Below are positions 7,414 through 15,444 of a stretch of DNA of 58,591 nt, in pieces. Location: assembly GCA_007695055.1 (NCBI GenBank), contig REEM01000089.1, forward strand, positions 1 to 58,591, given 5' to 3'. Position numbers and translations under genes: made by a program. The notes beneath the pieces were generated by a model that was given only the letters and a program-made list of their open reading frames with translations, was not told the DNA's origin and made no database searches. The stretch is from Spirochaetaceae bacterium (GTDB lineage Bacteria > Spirochaetota > Spirochaetia > DSM-27196 > SLAA01). Position 1 is the first letter of the stretch, and every line of letters begins with the position of its first letter.

Positions 7414-8178
7414 ATGAAACGATTGGTGATGCTTTTAATTGCAGGTCTGGTGACTGCTCAGGCTTGGGGACTTAATCTTGAGCCCCTCTCAATGCGTTTC
7501 ACTCCAAGCGGGCGGGACAGTATTCGCACCTTTCGGGTAACGAACACCCAGGACGAGAGTATTGCGGTGCGTATACAGATGACAAGCCGCGAGCTCCAGT
7601 CAAACGGTGAGGAGTTTCGGCGCTCTGCAGATTCCCAGTTTATGGTATTTCCCAACCGCCTCTTTCTGGAGCCCGGGCAGACTCAAGCGGTTCGCGTACA
7701 GTGGCGAGGGCCAGCGAGTCTTGAGCGTGAGCAGGCTTACCGCATAATTGTGGAGCAGGTTGCCGTGGAACAAGAACGACCTGCGAATGAGGCCACATCC
7801 GGTGGTGTTTCACTGGCTTTCATGTATCGCTATGTTGGTGCCGTCTATATTTCGCCGCCCAATGCTCGTCCGAACATTGTTTTGAACAGTGCGCGAACTG
7901 CCGGTAGCAACGGCAGTGTGGTTGAGGCCTCGGTCTTGGCCCTTGAGTTTGAGAATACTGGCAGCGGACACACCGTGCTCCGTGAACCCGAAATTGTCAT
8001 TCGTGGAGAGACACTCTCCGGTGAGTCGGTTCGTTATGAACTGGATGCCGAACAACTGCGCGCCATAGCTGGAACGAACTTCCTGGCAGGCGCACGAGTT
8101 GTGCAGTTGGTATCCCTCCCGGTGCCTCTCAACGAGGCAACTCTTGAGGTTGAGCATAACCTCATGCTTTCCAAATAA
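7414..8178 (+). CDS. Periplasmic pilus chaperone (PapD-like, archaic type)
   Basis: A 254-residue exported protein: signal peptide MKRLVMLLIAGLVTAQAWG, then an immunoglobulin-like domain with the chaperone G1-strand pattern NRLFLEPGQTQAVRVQWRGP (about residues 84-103) and the strand AYRIIVEQV. The second domain holds the conserved VYISPPNARPN and a beta-sandwich end. These are the hallmarks of fimbrial chaperones that complete the fold of pilin subunits by donor-strand complementation in the periplasm; the pattern is closest to the archaic (Csu-like) class. ATG 7414 has AGGAAGG about 12 bases upstream; a GTG at 7339 lies in the terminator stem and is rejected. Separated from the usher gene by 11 bases. 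Confidence 0.88.
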   Translation: MKRLVMLLIAGLVTAQAWGLNLEPLSMRFTPSGRDSIRTFRVTNTQDESIAVRIQMTSRELQSNGEEFRRSADSQFMVFPNRLFLEPGQTQAVRVQWRGPASLEREQAYRIIVEQVAVEQERPANEATSGGVSLAFMYRYVGAVYISPPNARPNIVLNSARTAGSNGSVVEASVLALEFENTGSGHTVLREPEIVIRGETLSGESVRYELDAEQLRAIAGTNFLAGARVVQLVSLPVPLNEATLEVEHNLMLSK

Positions 8179-8189
8179 GGATTAGAACT

Positions 8190-10664
8190 ATGTTTGCTCG
8201 TTTGTTCGGCGCACATTCGGTACTTTTTCTTGCACTCATGCTTCTGGCCACCGTAGGTGCGAATCTGACTGCGCAAGAAGGTGCCATGATTGTGCCGATT
8301 GAGGTCAATGTCCGTGATGGACGTGTTGGCCGACGGGCAATGATTGACACACGATTAGGCTCTGACGGACGTGCAGATGCCTTCTGGGGAGACACACTGC
8401 GCCCTTTGCTTCAGGGCATGACCGCGCCACAGGTGTATGCCCAGCTACAGGATGCGGAGTGGCTGACGCTGGATCTATTGTCAGCCGCAGGGCTGCTGGT
8501 GGAGTATCGTGAAGCTGAGCTCTCGGCAGAAATACGTGTGCCAGCACCTGTACAACCTGTCCAGAACCTTTCGGTGCGCGGAACTCGCACCGCACCGCGA
8601 GATCCACGAGTGGAGCCTTCGTTCTTTAGCATTGCGCTCCCCTTCTACCTATCTGCGCAGCGGGTTGACCTTGGTGGCGCCTTCCTTGATCCCGATCTCA
8701 CCCAGAATCGATTTGGCATAGAGGCTCTTCCAAGCATTACTCTGGGAGGGACTGTGGCCGCAGCCAAGCTCAACTACTCAGTTCAAGATGACGAGTTCGC
8801 CCTTGATAACTGGGAGGCTGCACTGAGCCGTGACCTTGCCGGTACCACCCGCATTACCGCCGGTACCGCGCGTATTGACGCCTTAGGTTTCCAGACCTCC
8901 CAGCCAATTATGGGTTTGGGGATTGAACGCCGTGAAGGTATTGGCGCAACCCCAGTTCTGGCAGACCGGTTTCAGACCTCGTTTGAGATTGAGACAGAGA
9001 GCGTAGCCGCAATCTACCTGAATGAACGACTCATTCGTACAAGTCGTCTCGCACCGGGTAGCTACGAACTCTCGGAGTTCCCACTCCTTCCTGGGCTGAA
9101 TGATGTTCGTGTAGTCATTACCGACGTCTACGGTGACGAGCGTGTAATTCGCGGAAGGGTTTCTCACGCTCCGGGGCTGCTGCCACGAGGCGAAAGTGAG
9201 TTTGGTGTGCTTGGTGGTGTGGTTGGAGATGATTACGACATACTGCTCGGCCGAGCCTACTATCGCCGCGGGATTCTGGACGCTTTGAGTGGTGATATGT
9301 ACGGCGAAGCCAGCCAGGATGCACAGATGCTCGGTCTGAACTTTGTTGGTGCCTCTCGTATAGGCATTCTTGAACTAGGGGCAGCAGGTGTGTACGCAGG
9401 TGAAGCTAACCAAGAAGCCGACCAAGAAGCAGATGAGTGGCTGAATGCGGTGGAGTATGCGGTTCGTGCTGCCTATCGGCTCAGTACCCCGAACTACCGC
9501 CACCTTCCTTCCTTGGGACTGACCGCGCTCTACCGGAGTGAGGGCTTTTACGCACCCGGAACTCTACCTAACCAAAGGCCCGCCATTGTGCCTCCCTGGG
9601 TGCTCACCGCAACCTTGAACCAGTCACTGCCCTTTGGCGCATCATTGGTACTGGGATCGCGATACACCGTGGCTGCTGGTGATGCCTCCGACAGCGCCTC
9701 TCTTTTTGCGTATTTGGCAGCGCAGTTGAGCGGTAATGTCTCTGCTCGAGCTGGTCTCAACATAAACGACCTTACTGGTGACACCGAGGTGAGCGGTCGC
9801 CTGAGCATAGCGGTTGGGCTTGGTCGTGGCAGCTATCGGGGTACCTATCATGTGACTGATGAGGAGCTTGATATCTCTACTACCCAACGATTTGGTGGGC
9901 GCAGTGCCAATGGGAGTCTTGGTGTGGCGGTGGATCGCATTGATCCGCAGGCAGGCACCGCCCGCAGCGCAGCTGCCAATGTGCGGGCCGCGAATCCCCG
10001 GGCGGAAATTGCGGCTGCAGCCCGAGTGAGTCCGGGCGAGTCCCTGCTGGACAACAGCCCCGAGCGCAGTGAGGCTCGGGTTCGACTGGGCACAGGTCTC
10101 TATTTTGCAAATGGCGTGGTGGGAGTTGGCCGGCCAACAACCGGGAGCTTTGCCGTAATTGGGAAAGATCGCAGTCTCCCGCGCGGCCCTGTTCTGGTTA
10201 ACCCTAGTGGTGACGGTGCAGAGGCACGCACAGGACTTTTGGGAGGCGCAGTATTGAGTAGCATACCGGACTACTACGAGAAACCGGTGCGGATTGAGCT
10301 CCCGGATCTTCCCATTGACTATGCTCTGGACTGGAGCTCGGTAGTGGCTGAGTCCGGGTATCGAAGCGGTACGGGACTACGGGTGACTGGGGCACGCTTG
10401 CTTTACGGTAGCGGAAGTCTGGTTGATCAGGACGGTGCAGCGGTGGCCTTGCGAGTCATTCGGATTTTTAATGCTGAGGGACTGGTGCTCAGCAGCTTCA
10501 CCGACGAGAGCGGGCGCTTTGTCCTCTATGACCTCACGCCTGGTGAGTATGTGCTCAGGCTTGGCGATTCAGAGCGGAGCGTAGAGTTCTCTTTGGCAGC
10601 GTCTGAAGAACTCCCGCTTGATCTGGGCGTGCTGGTGCTTTCCGAACTGAGGGGGGAAAGATGA
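8190..10664 (+). CDS. Outer-membrane usher of a chaperone-usher pilus (FimD/PapC-like)
   Basis: An 824-residue exported protein with signal peptide (about 1-28, ending ANLTAQ). The middle part has alternating beta-strands of a large barrel, with the usher-typical passage ELSEFPLLPGLNDVRVVITDVYGDE (about residues 295-320, written here in two pieces: ELSEFPLLPGLND and VRVVITDVYGDE). This is the conserved YxLxDFPLxxGxNDVxVxV pattern next to the plug. The C-terminal domain (about 730-815) resembles the usher C-terminal or carboxypeptidase-regulatory-like beta-sandwich (FTDESGRFVLYDLTPGEYVL). It threads chaperone-subunit complexes through the outer membrane. Overlaps the next gene by 4 bases (ATGATAATGA). 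Divergent from proteobacterial ushers but the family call is solid. Confidence 0.85.
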   Translation: MFARLFGAHSVLFLALMLLATVGANLTAQEGAMIVPIEVNVRDGRVGRRAMIDTRLGSDGRADAFWGDTLRPLLQGMTAPQVYAQLQDAEWLTLDLLSAAGLLVEYREAELSAEIRVPAPVQPVQNLSVRGTRTAPRDPRVEPSFFSIALPFYLSAQRVDLGGAFLDPDLTQNRFGIEALPSITLGGTVAAAKLNYSVQDDEFALDNWEAALSRDLAGTTRITAGTARIDALGFQTSQPIMGLGIERREGIGATPVLADRFQTSFEIETESVAAIYLNERLIRTSRLAPGSYELSEFPLLPGLNDVRVVITDVYGDERVIRGRVSHAPGLLPRGESEFGVLGGVVGDDYDILLGRAYYRRGILDALSGDMYGEASQDAQMLGLNFVGASRIGILELGAAGVYAGEANQEADQEADEWLNAVEYAVRAAYRLSTPNYRHLPSLGLTALYRSEGFYAPGTLPNQRPAIVPPWVLTATLNQSLPFGASLVLGSRYTVAAGDASDSASLFAYLAAQLSGNVSARAGLNINDLTGDTEVSGRLSIAVGLGRGSYRGTYHVTDEELDISTTQRFGGRSANGSLGVAVDRIDPQAGTARSAAANVRAANPRAEIAAAARVSPGESLLDNSPERSEARVRLGTGLYFANGVVGVGRPTTGSFAVIGKDRSLPRGPVLVNPSGDGAEARTGLLGGAVLSSIPDYYEKPVRIELPDLPIDYALDWSSVVAESGYRSGTGLRVTGARLLYGSGSLVDQDGAAVALRVIRIFNAEGLVLSSFTDESGRFVLYDLTPGEYVLRLGDSERSVEFSLAASEELPLDLGVLVLSELRGER

Positions 10665-11539
10665 TAATGAAAAAGATCTTCATAGGATGTGCTCTATTGG
10701 TGGTTGTTGCGGGTGGTGCCTTTGGGTTTGGCCAAATAGAAATGACTACACCCGAGGCGGTGAGCGAGCAGTACTCCTATGACGGTGACATTGTGGTAGG
10801 GCGAACGGTCAGCCTTGTGGTTGGTAGTGGTGGCTCCGGTGTTAATAGAACGTACCGCATTGGCTTTAGTCCTGGTACATCCGGTGATGGTGGGAACAGA
10901 CGACTCTATTCCGCTTCCGGTGCCAGTATCCCGTATGAGATCCTAGACAGCGTGACTGGCGGAAACCAACTTAAAGATCTAGATGATGGGGGGCCGGTGC
11001 TTAGTGGAACTATTCCCAGTGGCGGGAGCGCAACTGAGAGCTTTGATGTACGGGTTTTTGGCGGCGCCTTACCGCACCCTGGCACCTACATCGACGAGGT
11101 CACGCTTACGGCTTACAATTTCAACAACGCACCCCAGGCTCAGGTGACACTCAGTATTGTGGTAAATATTCCGGCAAACATTAGCCTGGAGCTCAGCAGT
11201 AATCATCTTGAGCTCGGAGACCTGGTTGAGAATGCCTCTGGTTCCGTTCGGGTAACGGTCACCTCAAATGCTGACTACGGTATTGAGTTGAGCTCGCCGT
11301 ACAACAACTGGCGGATGGCGCATGAGGATCAAACGGTGGCGAGTTTTGTCCCGTACTCGCTCCGACTTGATGCGGTAAACCTTGACCTGTCGAGGAATCC
11401 CACCATGGTTCCTGGTTTTGGAATAACCGGGCAGGCTGGTCGAGAGCATCTTCTAGAAATTATTGTAGGTAATACTGACAATGCGGTCAGTGGGTACCAC
11501 TCGGACGTGATTGATATCACGGTGACTGCCAATCAGTGA
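10661..11539 (+). CDS. Putative second pilus subunit or tip adhesin
   Basis: A 292-residue exported protein with signal peptide of about 22 residues (MIMKKIFIGCALLVVVAGGA then FGFG). The mature part looks like two beta domains: an N-terminal one (about 25-165) and a C-terminal one (about 170-292) whose VVNIPANISLELSSNHLELG and final DVIDITVTANQ resemble CsuA/spore-coat-U pilin domains. A two-domain subunit at the end of a chaperone-usher operon is typically the tip adhesin. No cysteine remains in the mature protein. It overlaps the usher stop (ATGA), so it is translationally coupled. The binding target cannot be predicted. Confidence 0.65.
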   Translation: MIMKKIFIGCALLVVVAGGAFGFGQIEMTTPEAVSEQYSYDGDIVVGRTVSLVVGSGGSGVNRTYRIGFSPGTSGDGGNRRLYSASGASIPYEILDSVTGGNQLKDLDDGGPVLSGTIPSGGSATESFDVRVFGGALPHPGTYIDEVTLTAYNFNNAPQAQVTLSIVVNIPANISLELSSNHLELGDLVENASGSVRVTVTSNADYGIELSSPYNNWRMAHEDQTVASFVPYSLRLDAVNLDLSRNPTMVPGFGITGQAGREHLLEIIVGNTDNAVSGYHSDVIDITVTANQ

Positions 11540-11545
11540 CGAGTC

Positions 11546-12460
11546 TTACGATAGTTTGACGAGGATCCTCCCATGTCGGTTCTCCACCGTATTCACGACG
11601 GTGCCGTTCTGACGGTGCGCCACAATGTAGGTGTCTACGGCGCGCTCAAGCTCGGCCTGGCTGCAGCTGGGTTTCCAGCGTTGAATAGAGCGGGTTAGCA
11701 GAGGCCCGGCCTCTTCAATGGTCATTTCCTCCTCATAGCTTGAACTGTAGATGGTGAGCTCAAAGTTGTAACCGAGGGTGTGCAGGAGATTTGAAAGAAA
11801 GAAGGCGTCGTCAGGCGTGCTCGGCGGCTCGGTGCCTTCCAGTAAACGCCAGATCTCATAGAGCGCATGGCTTTCCCGTTTGCCAGCAAAGGCATTGATG
11901 TAGAGGTAGGCCCGTGAGCAGGACAAGGCCTTCTGCAGTGAGTCGATGTCCGATAGGGCGGGGCACATAGAGACAAACACCAGGTCAAAGGCAGCCTGCC
12001 AGTCATGCTCGCTTGGGACAAGGTCCTCCCAGGCAGCCGTGAAGGCGGTGTAGTCGCCGCTTTTGGCCGGTGCGGCTGGCCTACCGCCGGAGCTGGCCTG
12101 CGAAAATCCGGCTGAGCGCATTTCCTCATGCAGCAGCTCGATCATGGTTGGCGAGGCATCTATGGCTGTTACCTGAGCTCCTGCCAGCGCAAGTGGGGCG
12201 GTAAAGGATCCGGGGCCAGCACCTACATCCAGCACACTGAGTCCGGACAGCTCCAGTCCACGGGCACTCAGCCATGCAAAGACTTCGGCCACGCGCCCGG
12301 CCCCGGCCTCACCGGTAGTGTTGCGCCTGAACTGGGGTGCCCGCTTGTTCCAGAACTCTACCGTGTCACCTTCATCACGGTAAAACCCACTTGCCTGGCG
12401 GTGTTCCGCCCAGGCATCCGCCCAGTATCCGCTGTCCAGTACTTGTTTTGTTGCGCCCAC
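11546..12460 (-). CDS. Class I SAM-dependent methyltransferase
   Basis: A 304-residue cytoplasmic methyltransferase. Motif I is VLDVGAGPGSFTAPLALAG (about residues 75-93), followed by motif II AIDASPTMIELL and the motif IV-like DLVFVSMCPAL. The N-terminal YWADAWAEHR...FWNKRAPQF segment is typical of small-molecule methyltransferases of the methyltransferase_11 type. GTG 12460 is chosen because GGGAG lies 7 bases upstream; longer readings run into a region without homology that contains the promoter of the divergent gene. Substrate unknown. It converges on the pilus operon with only 6 bases between stops and is divergent from the phospholipase-D-like gene. Confidence 0.8.
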   Translation of the reverse strand: MGATKQVLDSGYWADAWAEHRQASGFYRDEGDTVEFWNKRAPQFRRNTTGEAGAGRVAEVFAWLSARGLELSGLSVLDVGAGPGSFTAPLALAGAQVTAIDASPTMIELLHEEMRSAGFSQASSGGRPAAPAKSGDYTAFTAAWEDLVPSEHDWQAAFDLVFVSMCPALSDIDSLQKALSCSRAYLYINAFAGKRESHALYEIWRLLEGTEPPSTPDDAFFLSNLLHTLGYNFELTIYSSSYEEEMTIEEAGPLLTRSIQRWKPSCSQAELERAVDTYIVAHRQNGTVVNTVENRHGRILVKLS

Positions 12461-12571
12461 TAAATTCTCCCTGCATGTTGCCTGTAAGTTGTACCACCGA
12501 CCCTGTGAACCCGCAATGGTGTCCGCCTGCCATTGCCCGTGTTGTTCCCAGCTCTTGTTGTCTCCAGCCCG

Positions 12572-12600
12572 GTGACAATTGTTCCGAAAATCGCTATAAT
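12572..12600 (+). promoter_or_regulatory. Sigma-70 promoter of the phospholipase-D-like lipoprotein gene
   Basis: -35 GTGACA (12572-12577, one mismatch), 17-base spacer, and a perfect -10 TATAAT (12595-12600). Predicted start near 12607, 17 bases before ATG 12624. Confidence 0.7.
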
Positions 12601-12623
12601 AGGTTGTTATTGGGATACAAAAA

Positions 12624-14186
12624 ATGATTGCTCCAGCTATTTCCGGGAAGCCCGGGCGCCCAAACTTTATGCGACTCTTCCTCCTGTTTGCAACAATTTC
12701 AGTTGTCGGTATTGGTTGTGCTGGCATGGACGTGCCAGCGGACCGGCCACATCAGTTTTCGCTACCTGCCGCCGAGAGCGGTCTGGTGTACGAATTTGCT
12801 CAAGGTGCAACAGCTGGTCTTGAGCCCAATGAGTCTGGTCTGCTTCTTCTTTCGCGTAATGACGACGCTTTTGCGTGGCGACTCGCACTCATAGATTCTG
12901 CGGTAGACGCAATTGACGCACAGTATTTCATTTGGGACTCCGACTTTGCCGGACTGCTCTTGCTGGGGCGGCTGATTGATGCCGCCGACCGAGGTGTCCG
13001 GGTGCGGCTCCTGGTGGACGACGTTTTCCTAACCCATAGCGACCGTGAGGTATCCGCGCTCACCTCACATCCTAACCTTGATGTACGGGTCTTTAACCCA
13101 AATTCGGCCCGTCGAACCCAGACCGCCAGGGTAGTCAACTTTGCCTTTAACCTTCAGAAACTGAACCGCAGAATGCATAACAAGTTGCTTGTTGTTGATG
13201 GGCAGGTAGCGATTCTGGGCGGGCGCAACATTGGGAATGCCTATTTTGGTCTCAGTTCAAGTTACAATTTCCGCGACCTTGACACTCTGGTGACCGGAAG
13301 TGAGCTGCCGACAATGCTTGCGTCCTTTGATGAATACTGGAACAGCCCGTACTCATTTTCCGGAGAACCACTGCATGCTCGGGGTGATTGGGAGTACTTC
13401 CTGGAGTTTCGCGAACGGATCACCCGTTCTGTAAACGCGGACGCGCTGTCCAAGGTTGTGGATGCTAGCCCGCGAGACTGGGGCTCTTTCTTTGATCAAG
13501 GTCTTGAAGAGGTGCTGCCAGCACGCGCCCGGTATATTTATGATCATCCCACCGAGCGAGCTGACCGCAGAGTCGGTGGTGCCTTGTCCGAGTTCCTGTC
13601 CCAAGAGCAGGACGACGTCATTGTCGTGACGCCGTACTTGATACCGGATGATGATGTTCTTGACGGCCTCAAGGTGTTGGTGGACCGTGGCACCCAGGTA
13701 CGGGTGCTGGTGCCTTCCATGGCCTCAAACAACCATACCATAGCTCATAGTCAGTACAGAAAATACCGGGCACGGCTGTTACGCAAAGGGGTCGAACTCT
13801 ATGAGTATCGGCACCAACCACAGGGGGTTGCTCCAGGGTATATAGAGTCGGACCTCATGCGCGCTCGGTTTGTCAGTATGCACATGAAAGCTATGGTGGG
13901 TGGGGACAACTACGCGTTTGTTGGCTCGCTTAATCTTGACTCACGTGCCCTGCGGCTTGATACCGAAAGCGGTCTCATTATTGAGTCCGCGGAGTACGCA
14001 CAGCGTCTTCGACAGATCCTGGAACCGATGTTGTCTCCGCAACAGGCATGGCTGGTTGAGAACTCGCGACTGGGGTATGTGTGGACATCTGAGATAGGTT
14101 CAAGCCGCCGCCAGCCAGCTCGTTCCTGGTTTCAACGCCTTGCCGACGCGGTTTACTGGTTTCTCCCGCTACGAGATCACCTTTAG
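12624..14186 (+). CDS. Phospholipase D-fold lipoprotein, cardiolipin synthase C-like
   Basis: A 520-residue protein with two PLD/HKD domains. The likely translation or processing start region MRLFLLFATISVVGIGC (from ATG 12669) is a lipoprotein signal with Cys as the modified residue, so ATG 12669 is an alternative start. HKD motif 1 is intact (HNKLLVVD, His185-Asp192, then GGRN). Motif 2 is HMKAMVGGDNYAFVGSLNLD (His420): the Asp expected five residues after Lys is Gly, with an Asp one place later. The layout matches ClsC-type enzymes that join phosphatidyl groups to make cardiolipin; a lipoprotein anchor would place it in the periplasm. Enzyme activity is likely but the motif 2 change leaves doubt. 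Confidence 0.8.
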   Translation: MIAPAISGKPGRPNFMRLFLLFATISVVGIGCAGMDVPADRPHQFSLPAAESGLVYEFAQGATAGLEPNESGLLLLSRNDDAFAWRLALIDSAVDAIDAQYFIWDSDFAGLLLLGRLIDAADRGVRVRLLVDDVFLTHSDREVSALTSHPNLDVRVFNPNSARRTQTARVVNFAFNLQKLNRRMHNKLLVVDGQVAILGGRNIGNAYFGLSSSYNFRDLDTLVTGSELPTMLASFDEYWNSPYSFSGEPLHARGDWEYFLEFRERITRSVNADALSKVVDASPRDWGSFFDQGLEEVLPARARYIYDHPTERADRRVGGALSEFLSQEQDDVIVVTPYLIPDDDVLDGLKVLVDRGTQVRVLVPSMASNNHTIAHSQYRKYRARLLRKGVELYEYRHQPQGVAPGYIESDLMRARFVSMHMKAMVGGDNYAFVGSLNLDSRALRLDTESGLIIESAEYAQRLRQILEPMLSPQQAWLVENSRLGYVWTSEIGSSRRQPARSWFQRLADAVYWFLPLRDHL

Positions 14187-14204
14187 TTGCGAGATCACCT
14201 TTAG
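14172..14204. repeat. Tandem duplication at the junction of two convergent genes
   Basis: The 15-base sequence CGAGATCACCTTTAG occurs at 14172-14186 and again at 14190-14204, period 18 bases. The first copy holds the stop codon of the phospholipase-D-like gene and the second holds the stop of the convergent exonuclease gene. It looks like a recent slippage duplication. Confidence 0.8.
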
Positions 14205-15049
14205 CCTAAACACGCCTCAATATCTACAATAATTCTGGCCCGTACTGCCGAGGGGACTCTTCTGTTTGGGCGGAGTTCCGCTGGGGCCAGTGTTCCGGCA
14301 GCCAACTGGAATAGCTGCTGCTTTGGAATGAGCATGTCTGGTGGGAGATCTACCTCCCGTGCGTAGGTGTCACGAATCTCATATAACTGCTCAAACAGCG
14401 TCTTGGACTTTGGTGAGAGTCCACGAAACTGGCCGGAGCGAAAGAGCCGGGGCCTGCGGTCGACATCCGGGGCTTTGTTCTGCACCATGAGGTTCTTGTG
14501 CAGGTAGACATCCAACAGCGCTTTCTCGGCAAGTTCGGCAAGCAGGTGATCTTTTAGCCTGAAGAGATGTTCGACATCTCCTAAGGCATACTCCACCGCA
14601 TCTGCGGCGAGCGGCCTGGTTGTCCAGTTGTACTGCTGGAACCGCGCCTTTTTCTCTATGGTAATGCCCAGTGATTTGCCAAGCACCGACCCAAGGTCAC
14701 GTTTTTCGTACTCAAGCAGGTCAACCGCCGGTTTGAGGTCAAGTATGGAATGAATGCGAATTTGCATGGTTTTGAACAGCAGCGACTGGTCGCTGAGTGA
14801 GTCATACATGATTTTGAGCGTGCTGCGATCTTCAAAGAATTCCTGCAGCAACGGGACATCAATTCCAACTGGATCTATGGCACTTGACTCACTGCCGTCG
14901 TATACCTGAATGAGACACAAGCGCTCACCGTAGACATGGAGATTGAACTCTCCCTCTATATCGAGCCCCAGCATTGGAACCTTGCGTTCGGTTAATGACT
15001 GCAGGTAGCTGCGGAACTCTTTGTTTCCGGTAATAAGGCGATTGCTCAT
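14201..15049 (-). CDS. RNase D-like 3'-5' exonuclease (DEDDy family)
   Basis: A 282-residue nuclease of the RNase D group. Exo I is GLDIEGEF (Asp-x-Glu, about residues 28-35), Exo II lies near KIMYDSLSDQ (about 80-90), and Exo III is the YALGDVEHL block (Tyr-x3-Asp, about 150-160) preceded by QYNWTTRPLAADAVEYAL, all as in RNase D. The C-terminal third resembles part of an HRDC domain. It would trim RNA 3' ends with two metal ions. ATG 15049 is preferred because homology starts there; TTG 15085 would be the longer choice. No strong Shine-Dalgarno. It is shorter than E. coli RNase D (about 375 residues), lacking a second HRDC. Confidence 0.82.
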   Translation of the reverse strand: MSNRLITGNKEFRSYLQSLTERKVPMLGLDIEGEFNLHVYGERLCLIQVYDGSESSAIDPVGIDVPLLQEFFEDRSTLKIMYDSLSDQSLLFKTMQIRIHSILDLKPAVDLLEYEKRDLGSVLGKSLGITIEKKARFQQYNWTTRPLAADAVEYALGDVEHLFRLKDHLLAELAEKALLDVYLHKNLMVQNKAPDVDRRPRLFRSGQFRGLSPKSKTLFEQLYEIRDTYAREVDLPPDMLIPKQQLFQLAAGTLAPAELRPNRRVPSAVRARIIVDIEACLG

Positions 15050-15149
15050 GCATTCGAATATAGAGTTTTGGCCCGCGGTGCACAAGGGGAAAGGGCGCCG
15101 GACAAGGGCCAGCGCTGTCCGGCGTATGGGCGAGAGTCTATGATACTGG

Positions 15150-15428
15150 CTAAGCCGGAGGCATGTCGTCCAGGCCGCCAGCGTTCACAACATCCTTGAA
15201 ACCAGATGCCTTGAGAATCATGGCCGCGTAGGCACTCCGTGAGCCGGTTTCACAGTACAGAACTACCGGCTGATCCTTAGGTCCAATGTCCTTCATCTTT
15301 AACATGAGTAGGTTAACCGGAAGATTCTTCGCGTTTGGGTAGTGCCCGTCGTTGAACTCGTCTGGACTGCGAACATCTATAATTGCTGCTCCGGCCTGAA
15401 TCTTCTCAACTATTGGATTGGTAGCCAT
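15150..15428 (-). CDS. Single-domain rhodanese (sulfurtransferase)
   Basis: A 92-residue rhodanese domain protein. The active-site loop CETGSRS (Cys at about residue 60) is intact and the DVRSPDEFNDGHYPNAKNLP segment is the classic rhodanese entry. Cytoplasmic, no signal peptide. It should carry persulfide sulfur on its cysteine and exchange it with thiols. It lies 16 bases downstream of the CoA-disulfide-reductase-like gene with a GAGGAG ribosome-binding site, so the two form an operon for sulfane-sulfur handling. Confidence 0.92.
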   Translation of the reverse strand: MATNPIVEKIQAGAAIIDVRSPDEFNDGHYPNAKNLPVNLLMLKMKDIGPKDQPVVLYCETGSRSAYAAMILKASGFKDVVNAGGLDDMPPA

Positions 15429-15444
15429 GTTTGTCTCCTCGTTC

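Noticed and set aside
5020-11539. Horizontal transfer of the pilus region by a mobile element
   Set aside because: No integrase, transposase, attachment repeats or tRNA are seen, and base use looks like the flanks by eye. Transfer cannot be excluded without a phylogeny.
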